Shown piece after piece: positions 16,118 to 22,395 of a DNA stretch of 22,395 bases (position 1 is the first letter of the stretch; every line of letters starts with the position of its first letter). The notes beneath the pieces are model-generated. The model saw nothing but the letters and a program-made list of their open reading frames with translations. It was not told the origin of the DNA and made no database searches. The position numbers were made by a program, and so were the translations under genes. Source of the DNA: CALGLS01 sp047626155 (GTDB lineage Bacteria > Bacteroidota > Bacteroidia > Chitinophagales > Saprospiraceae); the NCBI GenBank assembly GCA_047626155.1, contig JBLHRR010000087.1, positions 1 through 22,395 on the forward strand, written 5' to 3'.

Positions 16118-16203
16118 TGTTCAGTAGTTAGCTTTTAGCAGTTCGCTTCCCACTAACGAGTATAGAGAAGCAGGGGGAATAGCTAAAAGCCATGTACTGA
16201 ATA
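16118..16203. promoter_or_regulatory. Long imperfect inverted repeat between marR and hmgA
   Basis: 22-nt arms at 16118-16139 (ttcagta...gcttttagc) and 16182-16203 (gctaaaagc...tactgaa) are complementary at 18 of 22 positions, separated by 42 bases that contain a smaller gcttc/gaagc stem. The element fills most of the 111-base gap and ends 18 bases before the dioxygenase ATG. It could be an operator region, a leader structure or a decayed mobile repeat. Confidence 0.45.
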
Positions 16204-16221
16204 GATACAAATAACCTAACC

Positions 16222-17382
16222 ATGCATTATTTTACTTTAGGAGAAATTCCACCCAAACGCCATACGCAATTCAGAAAGCCCGATGGCAATTTGTACAGTG
16301 AACAATTATTTTCAACGGAAGGATTCAGTGACCTGTCCTCCTTGTTGTATCACTGTAATCCGCCTACGCAAATAGTTCAGGTTGGTGATCCTTATTCGGT
16401 AGCACCCAAAACGATCCACGACAAGCAACTAAAACATCGTTGTTTGATGGGGTATCAGGTGGAGCCAGAGGATGATTATCTGAAGAGTCGGAAAGCGGTA
16501 CTGGTCAACAATGATTGCAAAATTGTATTGGCGGCTCCCCGTAAAAGCTTTAGAGATTACTTTTTTAAAAACGCGGATGCAGATGAAGTCATTTTCATAC
16601 ATGAAGGTTCTGGAACCTTGCGTACTATGTACGGAAACATCCCTTTTGAATATGGCGATTACCTGGTAATACCGAGAGGTACGATATATCAAATGGACTT
16701 TAATGATGAGAATAACCGCCTGCTGATTGTAGAGTCTACGAGCCCGATTGTTACACCAGAGCGATATAGAAATAAGTTTGGCCAACTGATGGAACATGCT
16801 CCGTTTTGTGAAAGAGACATTCGTAAGCCAACGGAATTGGAAACTCATGATGAGCAAGGAAACTTTTTATTATACATCAAAAAGCAGGATAACATTTATC
16901 CATATCACTACCTCAGTCATCCATTTGATGTAGTAGGTTGGGATGGCTATGTTTATCCATATGCTTTTTCAATTCATAATTTTGAACCGATTACAGGTCG
17001 GGTACATCAGCCTCCTCCGGTGCATCAAACTTTTGCTGCACGTGGTTTTGTAATTTGCTCCTTTGTACCGCGTTTGTATGACTATCATCCACTGGCTATT
17101 CCAGCGCCGTATAATCACAGCAATATAGATAGTGACGAAGTATTGTATTACGTTGATGGAGACTTTATGAGTCGATCACATGTGGAAAAAGGAATGATAA
17201 CCTTACATCCCGGAGGAATTCCACACGGGCCACATCCGGGAACAGCGGAGGCCAGTATAGGTAAAAAGGAAACAGGAGAATTAGCTGTGATGGTCGACAC
17301 TTTCAAGCCTCTTTTAATGACAGAAGAAGCCGTAGCAATTGAGGAAGGAGATTATTTTAAGAGTTGGCTGGCGAAGCATTAG
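16222..17382 (+). CDS. hmgA: Homogentisate 1,2-dioxygenase
   Basis: A 386-aa cupin-fold, non-haem Fe(II) enzyme that opens the ring of homogentisate to maleylacetoacetate in tyrosine/phenylalanine catabolism. The N-terminus MHYFTLGEIPPKRHTQFRKP and the inner cupin (DEVIFIHEGSGTLRTMYGNI, then YGDYLVIPRGTIYQMDF, about 121-160) are typical. The metal-site region is PAPYNHSNIDSDEVLYY (295-310) followed by LHPGGIPHGPHPG (328-340), giving probable iron ligands H299, E306 and H335. H to E is seven residues here against six in the human enzyme (H335/E341), so the Glu assignment is by motif, not proof. The shorter form (about 385 aa against 430-445) is usual for this bacterial subgroup. No other genes of the pathway are in the window. 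Regulation by the upstream MarR protein is likely. Confidence 0.9.
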   Translation: MHYFTLGEIPPKRHTQFRKPDGNLYSEQLFSTEGFSDLSSLLYHCNPPTQIVQVGDPYSVAPKTIHDKQLKHRCLMGYQVEPEDDYLKSRKAVLVNNDCKIVLAAPRKSFRDYFFKNADADEVIFIHEGSGTLRTMYGNIPFEYGDYLVIPRGTIYQMDFNDENNRLLIVESTSPIVTPERYRNKFGQLMEHAPFCERDIRKPTELETHDEQGNFLLYIKKQDNIYPYHYLSHPFDVVGWDGYVYPYAFSIHNFEPITGRVHQPPPVHQTFAARGFVICSFVPRLYDYHPLAIPAPYNHSNIDSDEVLYYVDGDFMSRSHVEKGMITLHPGGIPHGPHPGTAEASIGKKETGELAVMVDTFKPLLMTEEAVAIEEGDYFKSWLAKH

Positions 17383-17434
17383 AGTTTATGCTGAAATGTT
17401 TTGTATAGGAATCAAATAGATGTTTTTTTTCAGA

Positions 17435-17477
17435 ACGAAGCTCTTTTTTGAGTTCGTAGCCTTAGCTACGGGCGAAC
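17435..17477 (+). other. Two overlapping, mutually exclusive hairpins after hmgA
   Basis: Hairpin A pairs acgaagctc (17435-17443) with gagttcgt (17450-17457), one bulge, T6 loop. Hairpin B pairs gttcgtagc (17452-17460) with gcta (17465-17468) and cgaac (17473-17477). They share 17452-17457 and cannot form together. It may be a fragment of an interspersed repeat; there is no open frame to regulate on the plus strand before 17837. Confidence 0.35.
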
Positions 17478-17563
17478 AAAAAGCTGAAGTGCTCGATAAA
17501 AAGATCATTTGAGAACATACAAATTATTTTGGAATAAACGCTATTAATTAAGAAAAGTAAAAA

Positions 17564-17600
17564 AAAGCAGCCATTGATTATTAGTATCAGTGGCTGCTTT
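17564..17600. terminator. Terminator between hmgA and the 34-aa minus-strand ORF
   Basis: 15-nt arms aaagcagccattgat (17564-17578) and atcagtggctgcttt (17586-17600) pair fully with one G-U wobble around a 7-nt loop. The strongest U-run is on the minus strand (eight T after the stem), so it best terminates leftward transcription, starting 3 bases past the stop of the small ORF. It can also end hmgA, whose stop is 180 bases upstream. Confidence 0.88.
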
Positions 17601-17603
17601 GTT

Positions 17604-17708
17604 TTATGCTTTTACTTCTAAATCCTGATCGTAAGGTTGAAGTGTAGCAAAATTGTTGGGCGTAGGTGTGTTAAAAATTAATTGTGTGTTGTGTAGTAAG
17701 TTGAACAT
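17604..17708 (-). CDS. Candidate 34-aa small protein
   Basis: On the minus strand an ATG at 17708 opens a 34-codon frame ending in TAA at 17604. The product begins MFNLLHNTQLIFNTPTPN and ends in LQPYDQDLEVKA. It is too short for a standard gene call. Support: the stop is followed within 3 bases by an intrinsic terminator oriented for this strand, and a TACTTTTT box (17733-17726) resembling TAnnTTTG lies 17 bases before the ATG. The product has no signal peptide or membrane helix; the last residues are acidic/charged. It resembles no family I know. Alternatives are a small regulatory RNA using the same promoter and terminator, or chance. The upstream in-frame stop (TGA) shows that it is not the end of a longer gene with an ATG start. 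Confidence 0.45.
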   Translation of the reverse strand: MFNLLHNTQLIFNTPTPNNFATLQPYDQDLEVKA

Positions 17709-17837
17709 AGTATAGTGTTTGATTAAAAAAGTAAAGTGTCGCTTGATATTAGTTCATTTAGCTTTTAGGGCACTTATATAAGCGGGTTTGGGGTATTTAA
17801 TCAGACATGTCAAATAATGAATACAGAGCCAAGGTAA

Positions 17838-19358
17838 TTATTTATTTATAAAGTTCAGTAATTTCAATGGTTGATCTTCGGTGTCACTTTGTTTTGCCAT
17901 CATATCCAGCCAATCGAAGAAGAGGTACTCCTTTAGCCAGCTGGAGAGTGAAGCTTCTTCCATAGTACTTAAATTAACGTTTAAGTCAATAGCGAGTTGG
18001 CTCACTTTAGACGAGTCTTTTTCTTTAATCAGCTTTTGGAAGAATAAAATAATAGTTTCGAATAATCTTTTACCCGCACTATCCTTCTTTTTCCGCTTTC
18101 TTAGCTGAGCGGTCACCATATTTTGAACTAAGAATAGATCCTTTGAGTAATAGTGACTCACTAACTCGATAATGGTAACTAAATATTTGAAGTTTTCATC
18201 CATAGAAGAGGTGTTCTCATTGATTCTACGCAAGAAGAATTGCACTTTTTTATGATGATCTAGGCAAAGGTGTATGATGGCCAACCTCAAATAAATAAGA
18301 TGAGATAGGTAGTCGGCGCTCTGTTTGTATTTTTTTATGTGGGCTAATATCTCTTTTTCAAAAGACTCTGTGTGGGCCGAAATATCTTTCCCGAAAAGTA
18401 CTAACAATTGGAGATAATAAACAAACAACTTATTTGGCTCTAAAGAAGAATTATTGCTGATGAACAATTGAATATCGGTAATCCCTTTTTCCAGCGGCTC
18501 AAAGCGTCGTAATTTCCAGCAGCTACTCAGGTAATTATGCATGGAAGCAAAATACAAGGCCGGATATGCTTTACTAATTTGCGCTTTATCTTTTAGTAAC
18601 GCAATTTGCTCACTTTTATAGAAATGTTCTTGTTCCGGATCATTGAGTACCAGCCGGTAAATCATGGAGATAACATGGTATTGGTAATATTGCTCTCTGA
18701 ATGAAATGTCATTGTTAGCGTCAGATTTTTTTAATAACTTATCTAGAAGAGACGTGTAGGTTTGATGTTGGTCAGGGGTAAGCGCTTGATTGGATAAGTG
18801 ATTTTTTATATCCGATAATTGATGACTAGTTCGTCTTAAAGACAAAATTTCCTGCACGGCATTAATGGACGCATCGAGCTCTTTGAAAGTAGTACTTTGT
18901 AAGTCACCGCTGTCCGCACTATAAAAACTATTTAGACTAAGCTCAATAGCCAGAATAGGGAACAGATGTTCGAAGGCTTCATAGTCCAGACAAATACTTT
19001 TAACTCGTTTTATCTTCGATAAGGCAATGTCATATAATTGTTTGTTGATTAGAATTTCAACCTCTTCCAGACCAATTCTGATTTTACTATGAATACTGTT
19101 TTTGCTGTGATAAGACACAAGACTTTTAAGAATCAAATCGGCTAATTGCACCTTGTAGACCTTAAGGTTTTTAGCCAATTTAGAATCTGAAAAATGCTCT
19201 TTTACGACTTCTTCATCGTACTCATTCATATTATTGATAAAATCAAAAAGGGTAGTCAAAAGGCTGCTGTCAGATGCGTAATGCCGTTTGAAATACCTTT
19301 TTTCGGAGGCCGACATTGCATGGATGATTCTAAAGATATGATCCGTGGGTAGTTTCAT
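17838..19358 (-). CDS. 506-aa helical protein of unknown function
   Basis: The predicted product is almost entirely alpha-helical, with Leu-rich heptad-like segments and no signal peptide or transmembrane stretch. It opens with MKLPTDHIFRIIHAMSASEK followed by RYFKRHYASDSSLLTTLFDF. This pattern, with the SxSEKRYFK motif, is one I associate with uncharacterised Bacteroidota proteins; I know no assigned function. Blocks such as YLRLAIIHLCLDHHKKVQF and LVTIIELVSHYYSKDLFLVQ have the helical-pair spacing of an alpha-solenoid (TPR-like), suggesting a scaffold or protein-binding role (inference). A basic RKRKKKD cluster lies near residue 425. The start at 19358 is the first Met and gives the familiar N-terminus. 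It stands alone, with 455 bases to hmgA and 500 bases to the next gene. Confidence 0.75.
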   Translation of the reverse strand: MKLPTDHIFRIIHAMSASEKRYFKRHYASDSSLLTTLFDFINNMNEYDEEVVKEHFSDSKLAKNLKVYKVQLADLILKSLVSYHSKNSIHSKIRIGLEEVEILINKQLYDIALSKIKRVKSICLDYEAFEHLFPILAIELSLNSFYSADSGDLQSTTFKELDASINAVQEILSLRRTSHQLSDIKNHLSNQALTPDQHQTYTSLLDKLLKKSDANNDISFREQYYQYHVISMIYRLVLNDPEQEHFYKSEQIALLKDKAQISKAYPALYFASMHNYLSSCWKLRRFEPLEKGITDIQLFISNNSSLEPNKLFVYYLQLLVLFGKDISAHTESFEKEILAHIKKYKQSADYLSHLIYLRLAIIHLCLDHHKKVQFFLRRINENTSSMDENFKYLVTIIELVSHYYSKDLFLVQNMVTAQLRKRKKKDSAGKRLFETIILFFQKLIKEKDSSKVSQLAIDLNVNLSTMEEASLSSWLKEYLFFDWLDMMAKQSDTEDQPLKLLNFINK

Positions 19359-19857
19359 ACTAGGGGTGATTGTTCATGAGGTTTAAGAGGCTATTGCGAA
19401 GAGTCACTGAAATAGCCAATAAACGTTTAGTCTTCAAATCGGATTGTCTCTGCCCAAAGAGCGGCAGGTTTTATCAGTTATGCTGAAAGTGAACTTTCGG
19501 AGTAAGGATTAAACTCTTCATCAAAAGTACCAAATTACTGTCATATTAACCATGAAGATATGCGAAACGATTCTAGAAAAGGTGATTACTTAAATAAAAA
19601 TCATTACTTATGGCGTTTTAGCAAGTTATTTAAAATAGGAGAATTACCATGAAAGGGCTTCTTTGGAAGTTAACTTTTGAAGAAATAAGATTTATTTTCT
19701 AAGATAGGAAAAGCTAATATTGTGAAGAGAAAATTATCCCCCTCTTCGCCTGAAGAGAAGATAACTTTCTATTTTGTTGTTATTTTCTATAGGGAATGTA
19801 CACCCAAAGTATATTTACTTCTAACATCCAATAATACTTGGGTGGGCATGTTTTTTT
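19359..19857. other. Gene-free region upstream of the 506-aa protein gene
   Basis: About 500 bases without a supported gene. It contains a minus-strand TACTTTTG box (19529-19522), about 165 bases before the 506-aa gene and lacking a -33 partner, and a short palindrome gaaagtgaactttc (19485-19498). An open frame at 19722-19931 overlaps the end of the next gene antisense and is not accepted. Confidence 0.45.
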
Positions 19858-20316
19858 CTAAAAGAAATCCCATAAGCCTTCCGGATTTAATGACCGCCAA
19901 ATCATTCGGATTATTACAAACACAATTATAACTGCTACGATATATTGCACCGCTTTACTAATAGTCCCTTTCTGATGTTCATTTAATTTTTTTTGATAAT
20001 TGATATCGTCGTGATCCGCATCCCGAAAAGATTCGTTATCATCTGCCAGTTCCATTTCTGCACGTTGGTCCATGCGAATAATAATGGGTTTTGCCATTTC
20101 ATAATCTCCTTGCCTAATGTGTAACCCAATTCCAGGGGAGCCTAAAGGTACCGCAGTAATGGCATTGCTGTTACTAACAAAAGAAGGAATACCTTCAGTC
20201 TCTAACTTCGCTGAGTATAGGCGAGCCTGAGATTCAAAGTAAAAATATTTAATTGCAATTATATTGTTATCAGAAGAGTTGTCTTCGTCGAAGTGGTCGA
20301 GTATATCATCTTCCAT
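19858..20316 (-). CDS. DUF2007-like protein with C-terminal membrane anchor
   Basis: A 152-aa protein. Residues about 18-82 form a small ferredoxin-like domain of the DUF2007 (putative signal-transducing) type: IKYFYFESQARLYSAKLETE, GIPSFVSNSNAITAVPLG, then IGLHIRQGDYEMAKPII. Residues 83-118 are an acidic/polar linker and 119-141 a single hydrophobic helix (ISKAVQYIVAVIIVFVIIRM), so the protein is likely anchored in the inner membrane with the domain in the cytosol. The biochemical role of DUF2007 is unknown. It starts 33 bases after the stop of the ABC ATPase gene on the same strand, so the two are probably co-transcribed and may work together (inference). Confidence 0.8.
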   Translation of the reverse strand: MEDDILDHFDEDNSSDNNIIAIKYFYFESQARLYSAKLETEGIPSFVSNSNAITAVPLGSPGIGLHIRQGDYEMAKPIIIRMDQRAEMELADDNESFRDADHDDINYQKKLNEHQKGTISKAVQYIVAVIIVFVIIRMIWRSLNPEGLWDFF

Positions 20317-20349
20317 GGTGTGGCAAAATTTAAGCGTTTTAAAAGCTCC

Positions 20350-21030
20350 CTAAGATAAGCTTTTCCCCTCGTATTCTACCATTTTTCCGCCTTTCAACTT
20401 TAGGATGTATTCTGTCTTAGCAGCTAGGTCCAAATCATGTGTTACCAAAACTAAAGTGGTACCTGCATCTTTATTTAGTTCAAATAACAATGCTTCTACT
20501 TTTTGCCCCGTAGCTTCGTCGAGATTCCCCGTTGGCTCATCTGCAAATAAAATCTTAGGTTTATTGGCAAAAGCACGAGCCAGAGAAACTCGTTGTTGCT
20601 CCCCGCCAGAAAGCTGACTAGGGTAGTGGTCATGTCGATCGGCGAGGCCAACCCGTTCTAGTAAATGCATCGCTTTTTTAGCAGCCTCTTTATCCTGCCT
20701 CAATTCCATAGGAACCATTACATTTTCCAAAGCCGTCAATGTTGGTAACAATTGGAAGTTTTGAAAAATAAATCCGACATGTTCATTCCGCAAAGCAGCT
20801 CGCTGATCTTCATTGAGTTGATCGATTACTGTAGCATTCAATTTGACGGAGCCACTAGTCGCTCGATCGAGACCAGCACAAAGTCCGAGTAAAGTGGTCT
20901 TCCCACTTCCGGATGGCCCTACAATCGCAAAGCTAGAACCTGCTGGAATCGTAAAATTAATGTTATCTAAAACCGTCAGAGACTTATTGCCGGATTCGTA
21001 GGTCTTGGTAAGGTTGCTAACTTCAAGCAT
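20350..21030 (-). CDS. ABC transporter ATP-binding protein, LolD/MacB-type
   Basis: A 226-aa cytosolic ATPase of the lipoprotein/macrolide export subfamily (LolD, FtsE, MacB N-terminus). Walker A GPSGSGKTT is at 38-46, the Q-loop is in FIFQNFQLLPTLTALENVMV, the signature is LSGGEQQRV, Walker B is ILFADEPTGNLDEATG, and the H-switch is in LVLVTHDLDLA. LLPTLTALENVMVPMEL is characteristic of this subfamily. It would power a FtsX/MacB-like permease that extracts lipoproteins or exports substrates; no permease gene is within the window on either side, so the partner is elsewhere or beyond. A 33-base gap links it to the DUF2007-like gene downstream. Confidence 0.93.
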   Translation of the reverse strand: MLEVSNLTKTYESGNKSLTVLDNINFTIPAGSSFAIVGPSGSGKTTLLGLCAGLDRATSGSVKLNATVIDQLNEDQRAALRNEHVGFIFQNFQLLPTLTALENVMVPMELRQDKEAAKKAMHLLERVGLADRHDHYPSQLSGGEQQRVSLARAFANKPKILFADEPTGNLDEATGQKVEALLFELNKDAGTTLVLVTHDLDLAAKTEYILKLKGGKMVEYEGKSLS

Positions 21031-21084
21031 GTAAAAGCGAATATTTTAGTTTTGAGAAAGGATAAGTAACAACGAAAAATTAAC

Positions 21085-21109
21085 TTCAGAATATGAAATA
21101 GATTCTGAA
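21085..21109. promoter_or_regulatory. Perfect dyad upstream of the ABC ATPase gene
   Basis: ttcagaat (21085-21092) and attctgaa (21102-21109) form a perfect 8-base inverted repeat around a 9-base spacer, about 55 bases before the minus-strand ATG at 21030. This placement suits an operator or a small leader hairpin; no promoter box was found to decide. Confidence 0.4.
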
Positions 21110-21500
21110 ATTACTTTTTGTGTAATACTAAAAGTGAAATACAGATACTAAACGTTGAAAGGGGGGAATTGTTTGCAAGAATACGTGCAGGTGATTGAGA
21201 TAGGATATTATGTTGATAGTTTAGTAGCCTTACTAGTTCTTACTTATGTTTAGCAGGATAGGCTTATAATGATAAATGAGGTTCCCCCTCAGGTGCAAGT
21301 TAACGCGAGCTAGGAGAACCCCTTATCCGTCACATCTGCCCATTTATATATGAGGAAAACCATGAAATGTGGTAGCCAATGTAATTTGAAGTCAAGCTCT
21401 TTTTTCTTACTTCTTTATGGGGTACCTTTTAAGAGCTTACATATAATTATGGATTCAAGAAGCATAGTATTTTTCATTATTAAGAAGGAGCAGCAAGCAG

Positions 21501-21528
21501 TCTGGAATCTGGAATCTGGAATCTGGAA
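21501..21528. repeat. Perfect heptamer tandem repeat (tctggaa)4
   Basis: Four exact copies of tctggaa in tandem, non-coding, in the 1.15-kb gene-free region. Its unit length equals that of the degenerate array at 9743-9777. Confidence 0.9.
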
Positions 21529-21763
21529 ATACTAGGGGTTTATATTAATACAAAAATATTCTTACAAATAATGATAACTTGTAGGGATATTGTTTTGTAT
21601 TATATTTTCGTGAGTGCTGTTCGTATAGGTAAACATTTATTTATAATAAAGCAGTTTTCATTTTTGATGAAATATGTTAAAGTTTAAATAAGTGTTATTT
21701 TATTCGTTTTGTAAAAACAAAAATCCTACATTTATCTCTAAAGAAAAACTTACGTCAAGAAAA

Positions 21764-21828
21764 AGATGAAAACGCTGAAACAACAAACTAAACTAAACTA
21801 ATTTTTTTTCGTTTTCATCTCTTTTTTA
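21764..21828 (+). ncRNA. Hairpin with T-run, possible small RNA 3' end or orphan terminator
   Basis: 11-nt perfect arms agatgaaaacg (21764-21774) and cgttttcatct (21810-21820) enclose a 35-nt loop with an aaact triplicate, followed by a T6 run (21822-21827). It is an intrinsic-terminator-like unit with no plus-strand gene upstream for more than 700 bases. A TACATTTA box (21727-21734) with a TTTG 15 bases before it could start a transcript of about 90 nt. No known RNA family was recognised. Confidence 0.35.
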
Positions 21829-22133
21829 AAATTTACTTTTTGTTTGCCCGTGTATTATCAATGGAATAATGACTATTAGTTTTATAACTAGTTCTGGTTA
21901 TAATTGTCTATGCTGATTTGAAATATTAGCTTAGGTGTGGTCGTCGTGATTACGGATGAGTCTCACGTGCTTGGATTGAAAAATGATAAACTCATTTTTC
22001 AGAGGGGAGAGGTATGTTTGAGTACTTGTAATGCATGGTATTAACTATCTTGTTTTCTAAATTAAAAGTTAACGACTTTATTTAGAGTGGACTTTGCGGC
22101 CTGTATGGTAGCCCTATAGTGATATGGTTTTTG

Positions 22134-22141
22134 TAAATTTG
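22134..22141 (+). promoter_or_regulatory. -7 box for the secreted protein gene at the right edge
   Basis: TAAATTTG is an exact TAnnTTTG match, 40 bases before the ATG at 22182, predicting a leader of about 35 nt. No TTTG at the -33 position. Confidence 0.45.
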
Positions 22142-22181
22142 TTTGTTAATAAAATTACTAAAACCATTCAAAAAATTGATT

Positions 22182-22382
22182 ATGAAATTACTTGTACTTT
22201 CTATTTTGTTATTGTTGCCTTCTGGTTTTCTTTACAGTCAGTCGTGGGAATTTATTAGCGACGGTTACAGGGAATTAAAGAATCTAAATTTTGGCGAGCT
22301 GGCATACTCAATTCTACTGCTCCTATTCGAAGCTTTATCTCTTCTCCAAAAGAGGGTGCTTCTACTGGACACAAAGGGATAA
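22182..22382 (+). CDS. Secreted protein N-terminus with an apparent -1 frame change
   Basis: From ATG 22182 the frame encodes a clear signal peptide (MKLLVLSILLLLPSGFLYSQ) and then SWEFISDGYRELKNLNFGEL, before a Leu-rich, atypical stretch with rare CTA/CTG/CTC codons and a stop at 22380. The -1 frame, open from 22259 to the window edge, instead reads NSTAPIRSFISSPKEGASTG then HKGIKPLW, with codons typical of the neighbouring genes. The real gene therefore probably continues in the -1 frame beyond the window, and the 66-aa frame is an artefact of a single-base change, a sequencing error or, less likely, programmed slippage. The family cannot be identified from this fragment. Upstream Met-like TTG starts (22143) are ignored because the signal peptide begins at 22182. 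Confidence 0.5.
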   Translation: MKLLVLSILLLLPSGFLYSQSWEFISDGYRELKNLNFGELAYSILLLLFEALSLLQKRVLLLDTKG

Positions 22383-22395
22383 AGCCGCTCTGGGA

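Larger units (their letters stand above)
21031..22181. other. Gene-poor 1.15-kb region
   Basis: No open frame here looks coding on codon pattern or product. It holds a dyad at 21085-21109, an unusual GC-richer block around 21280-21335, a heptamer repeat at 21501-21528, a hairpin/T-run unit at 21764-21828, an intron-domain-like block at 21949-22012 and a -7 box at 22134-22141. The 61-codon frame at 21350-21535 runs into the heptamer array and is not accepted. Confidence 0.6.

Noticed and set aside
19722..19931. 69-codon plus-strand ORF from GTG
   Set aside because: Overlaps the 3' end of the DUF2007-like gene antisense and lacks a plausible product.
21350..21535. 61-codon plus-strand ORF
   Set aside because: Atypical composition, and its end is simply a translation of the heptamer repeat (NLESGIW).
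1..22395. tRNA, rRNA, CRISPR array, transposase or integrase
   Set aside because: Looked for cloverleaf-like TTC-loop motifs, regularly spaced direct repeats and mobile-element proteins on both strands; none seen by eye.

Overview
The window looks like an ordinary chromosomal stretch of a Bacteroidota bacterium, probably a Saprospiria/Lewinella-like lineage (the lineage is inference). Reasons: AT-rich DNA; start regions without clear Shine-Dalgarno sequences; several promoter-like TAnnTTTG (-7) boxes, two of them with an upstream TTTG at the Bacteroidota spacing; an archaeal/eukaryote-type prolyl-tRNA synthetase; FadL-like (OMPP1) and OmpA-type envelope proteins; and several secreted proteins of a kind familiar only from this phylum. 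There is no rRNA, tRNA, CRISPR array, transposase, integrase or recognisable defence or biosynthetic cluster.

Layout. 1-4.5 kb: an OmpA-family envelope protein (+), a YdhF-like aldo/keto reductase (-), family I inorganic pyrophosphatase (+) and a SAM-dependent methyltransferase (+). 4.6-7.65 kb, minus strand: S-adenosylhomocysteine hydrolase and an MltD-like lytic transglycosylase. 8.0-9.5 kb: a family 2-type glycosyltransferase (+) meeting, with a 3-bp gap, a 5'-truncated TolB/PD40 propeller fragment (-). 9.8-15.5 kb: prolyl-tRNA synthetase (-) divergent from an envelope block (+) made of a low-complexity secreted protein, an OMPP1/FadL-like porin and a conserved secreted protein. 15.6-17.4 kb: a MarR regulator followed by homogentisate 1,2-dioxygenase, probably a regulator-target pair for tyrosine/phenylalanine breakdown. 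17.6-19.4 kb, minus strand: an unannotated 34-aa ORF with its own terminator and a 506-aa helical protein of unknown function. 19.9-21.0 kb, minus strand: a LolD/MacB-type ABC ATPase followed by a DUF2007-like membrane protein. 21.0-22.2 kb is gene-poor, with a heptamer tandem repeat, a hairpin/T-run unit and weak intron-like motifs. The window ends in a secreted protein whose reading frame appears to shift by -1.

Functionally, PPase, AHCY and the methyltransferase belong to housekeeping metabolism (AHCY clears the SAH that methyltransferases produce), although they are not one operon. The transglycosylase, OmpA protein, OMPP1 porin and low-complexity protein are envelope functions. Convergent gene pairs are separated by strong, near-perfect hairpin terminators. 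I did not find a clear new multi-gene system. The best leads are the 34-aa ORF with a dedicated terminator, the frame change at the right edge, the structured 21.0-22.2 kb region, and the inverted repeat between marR and hmgA.
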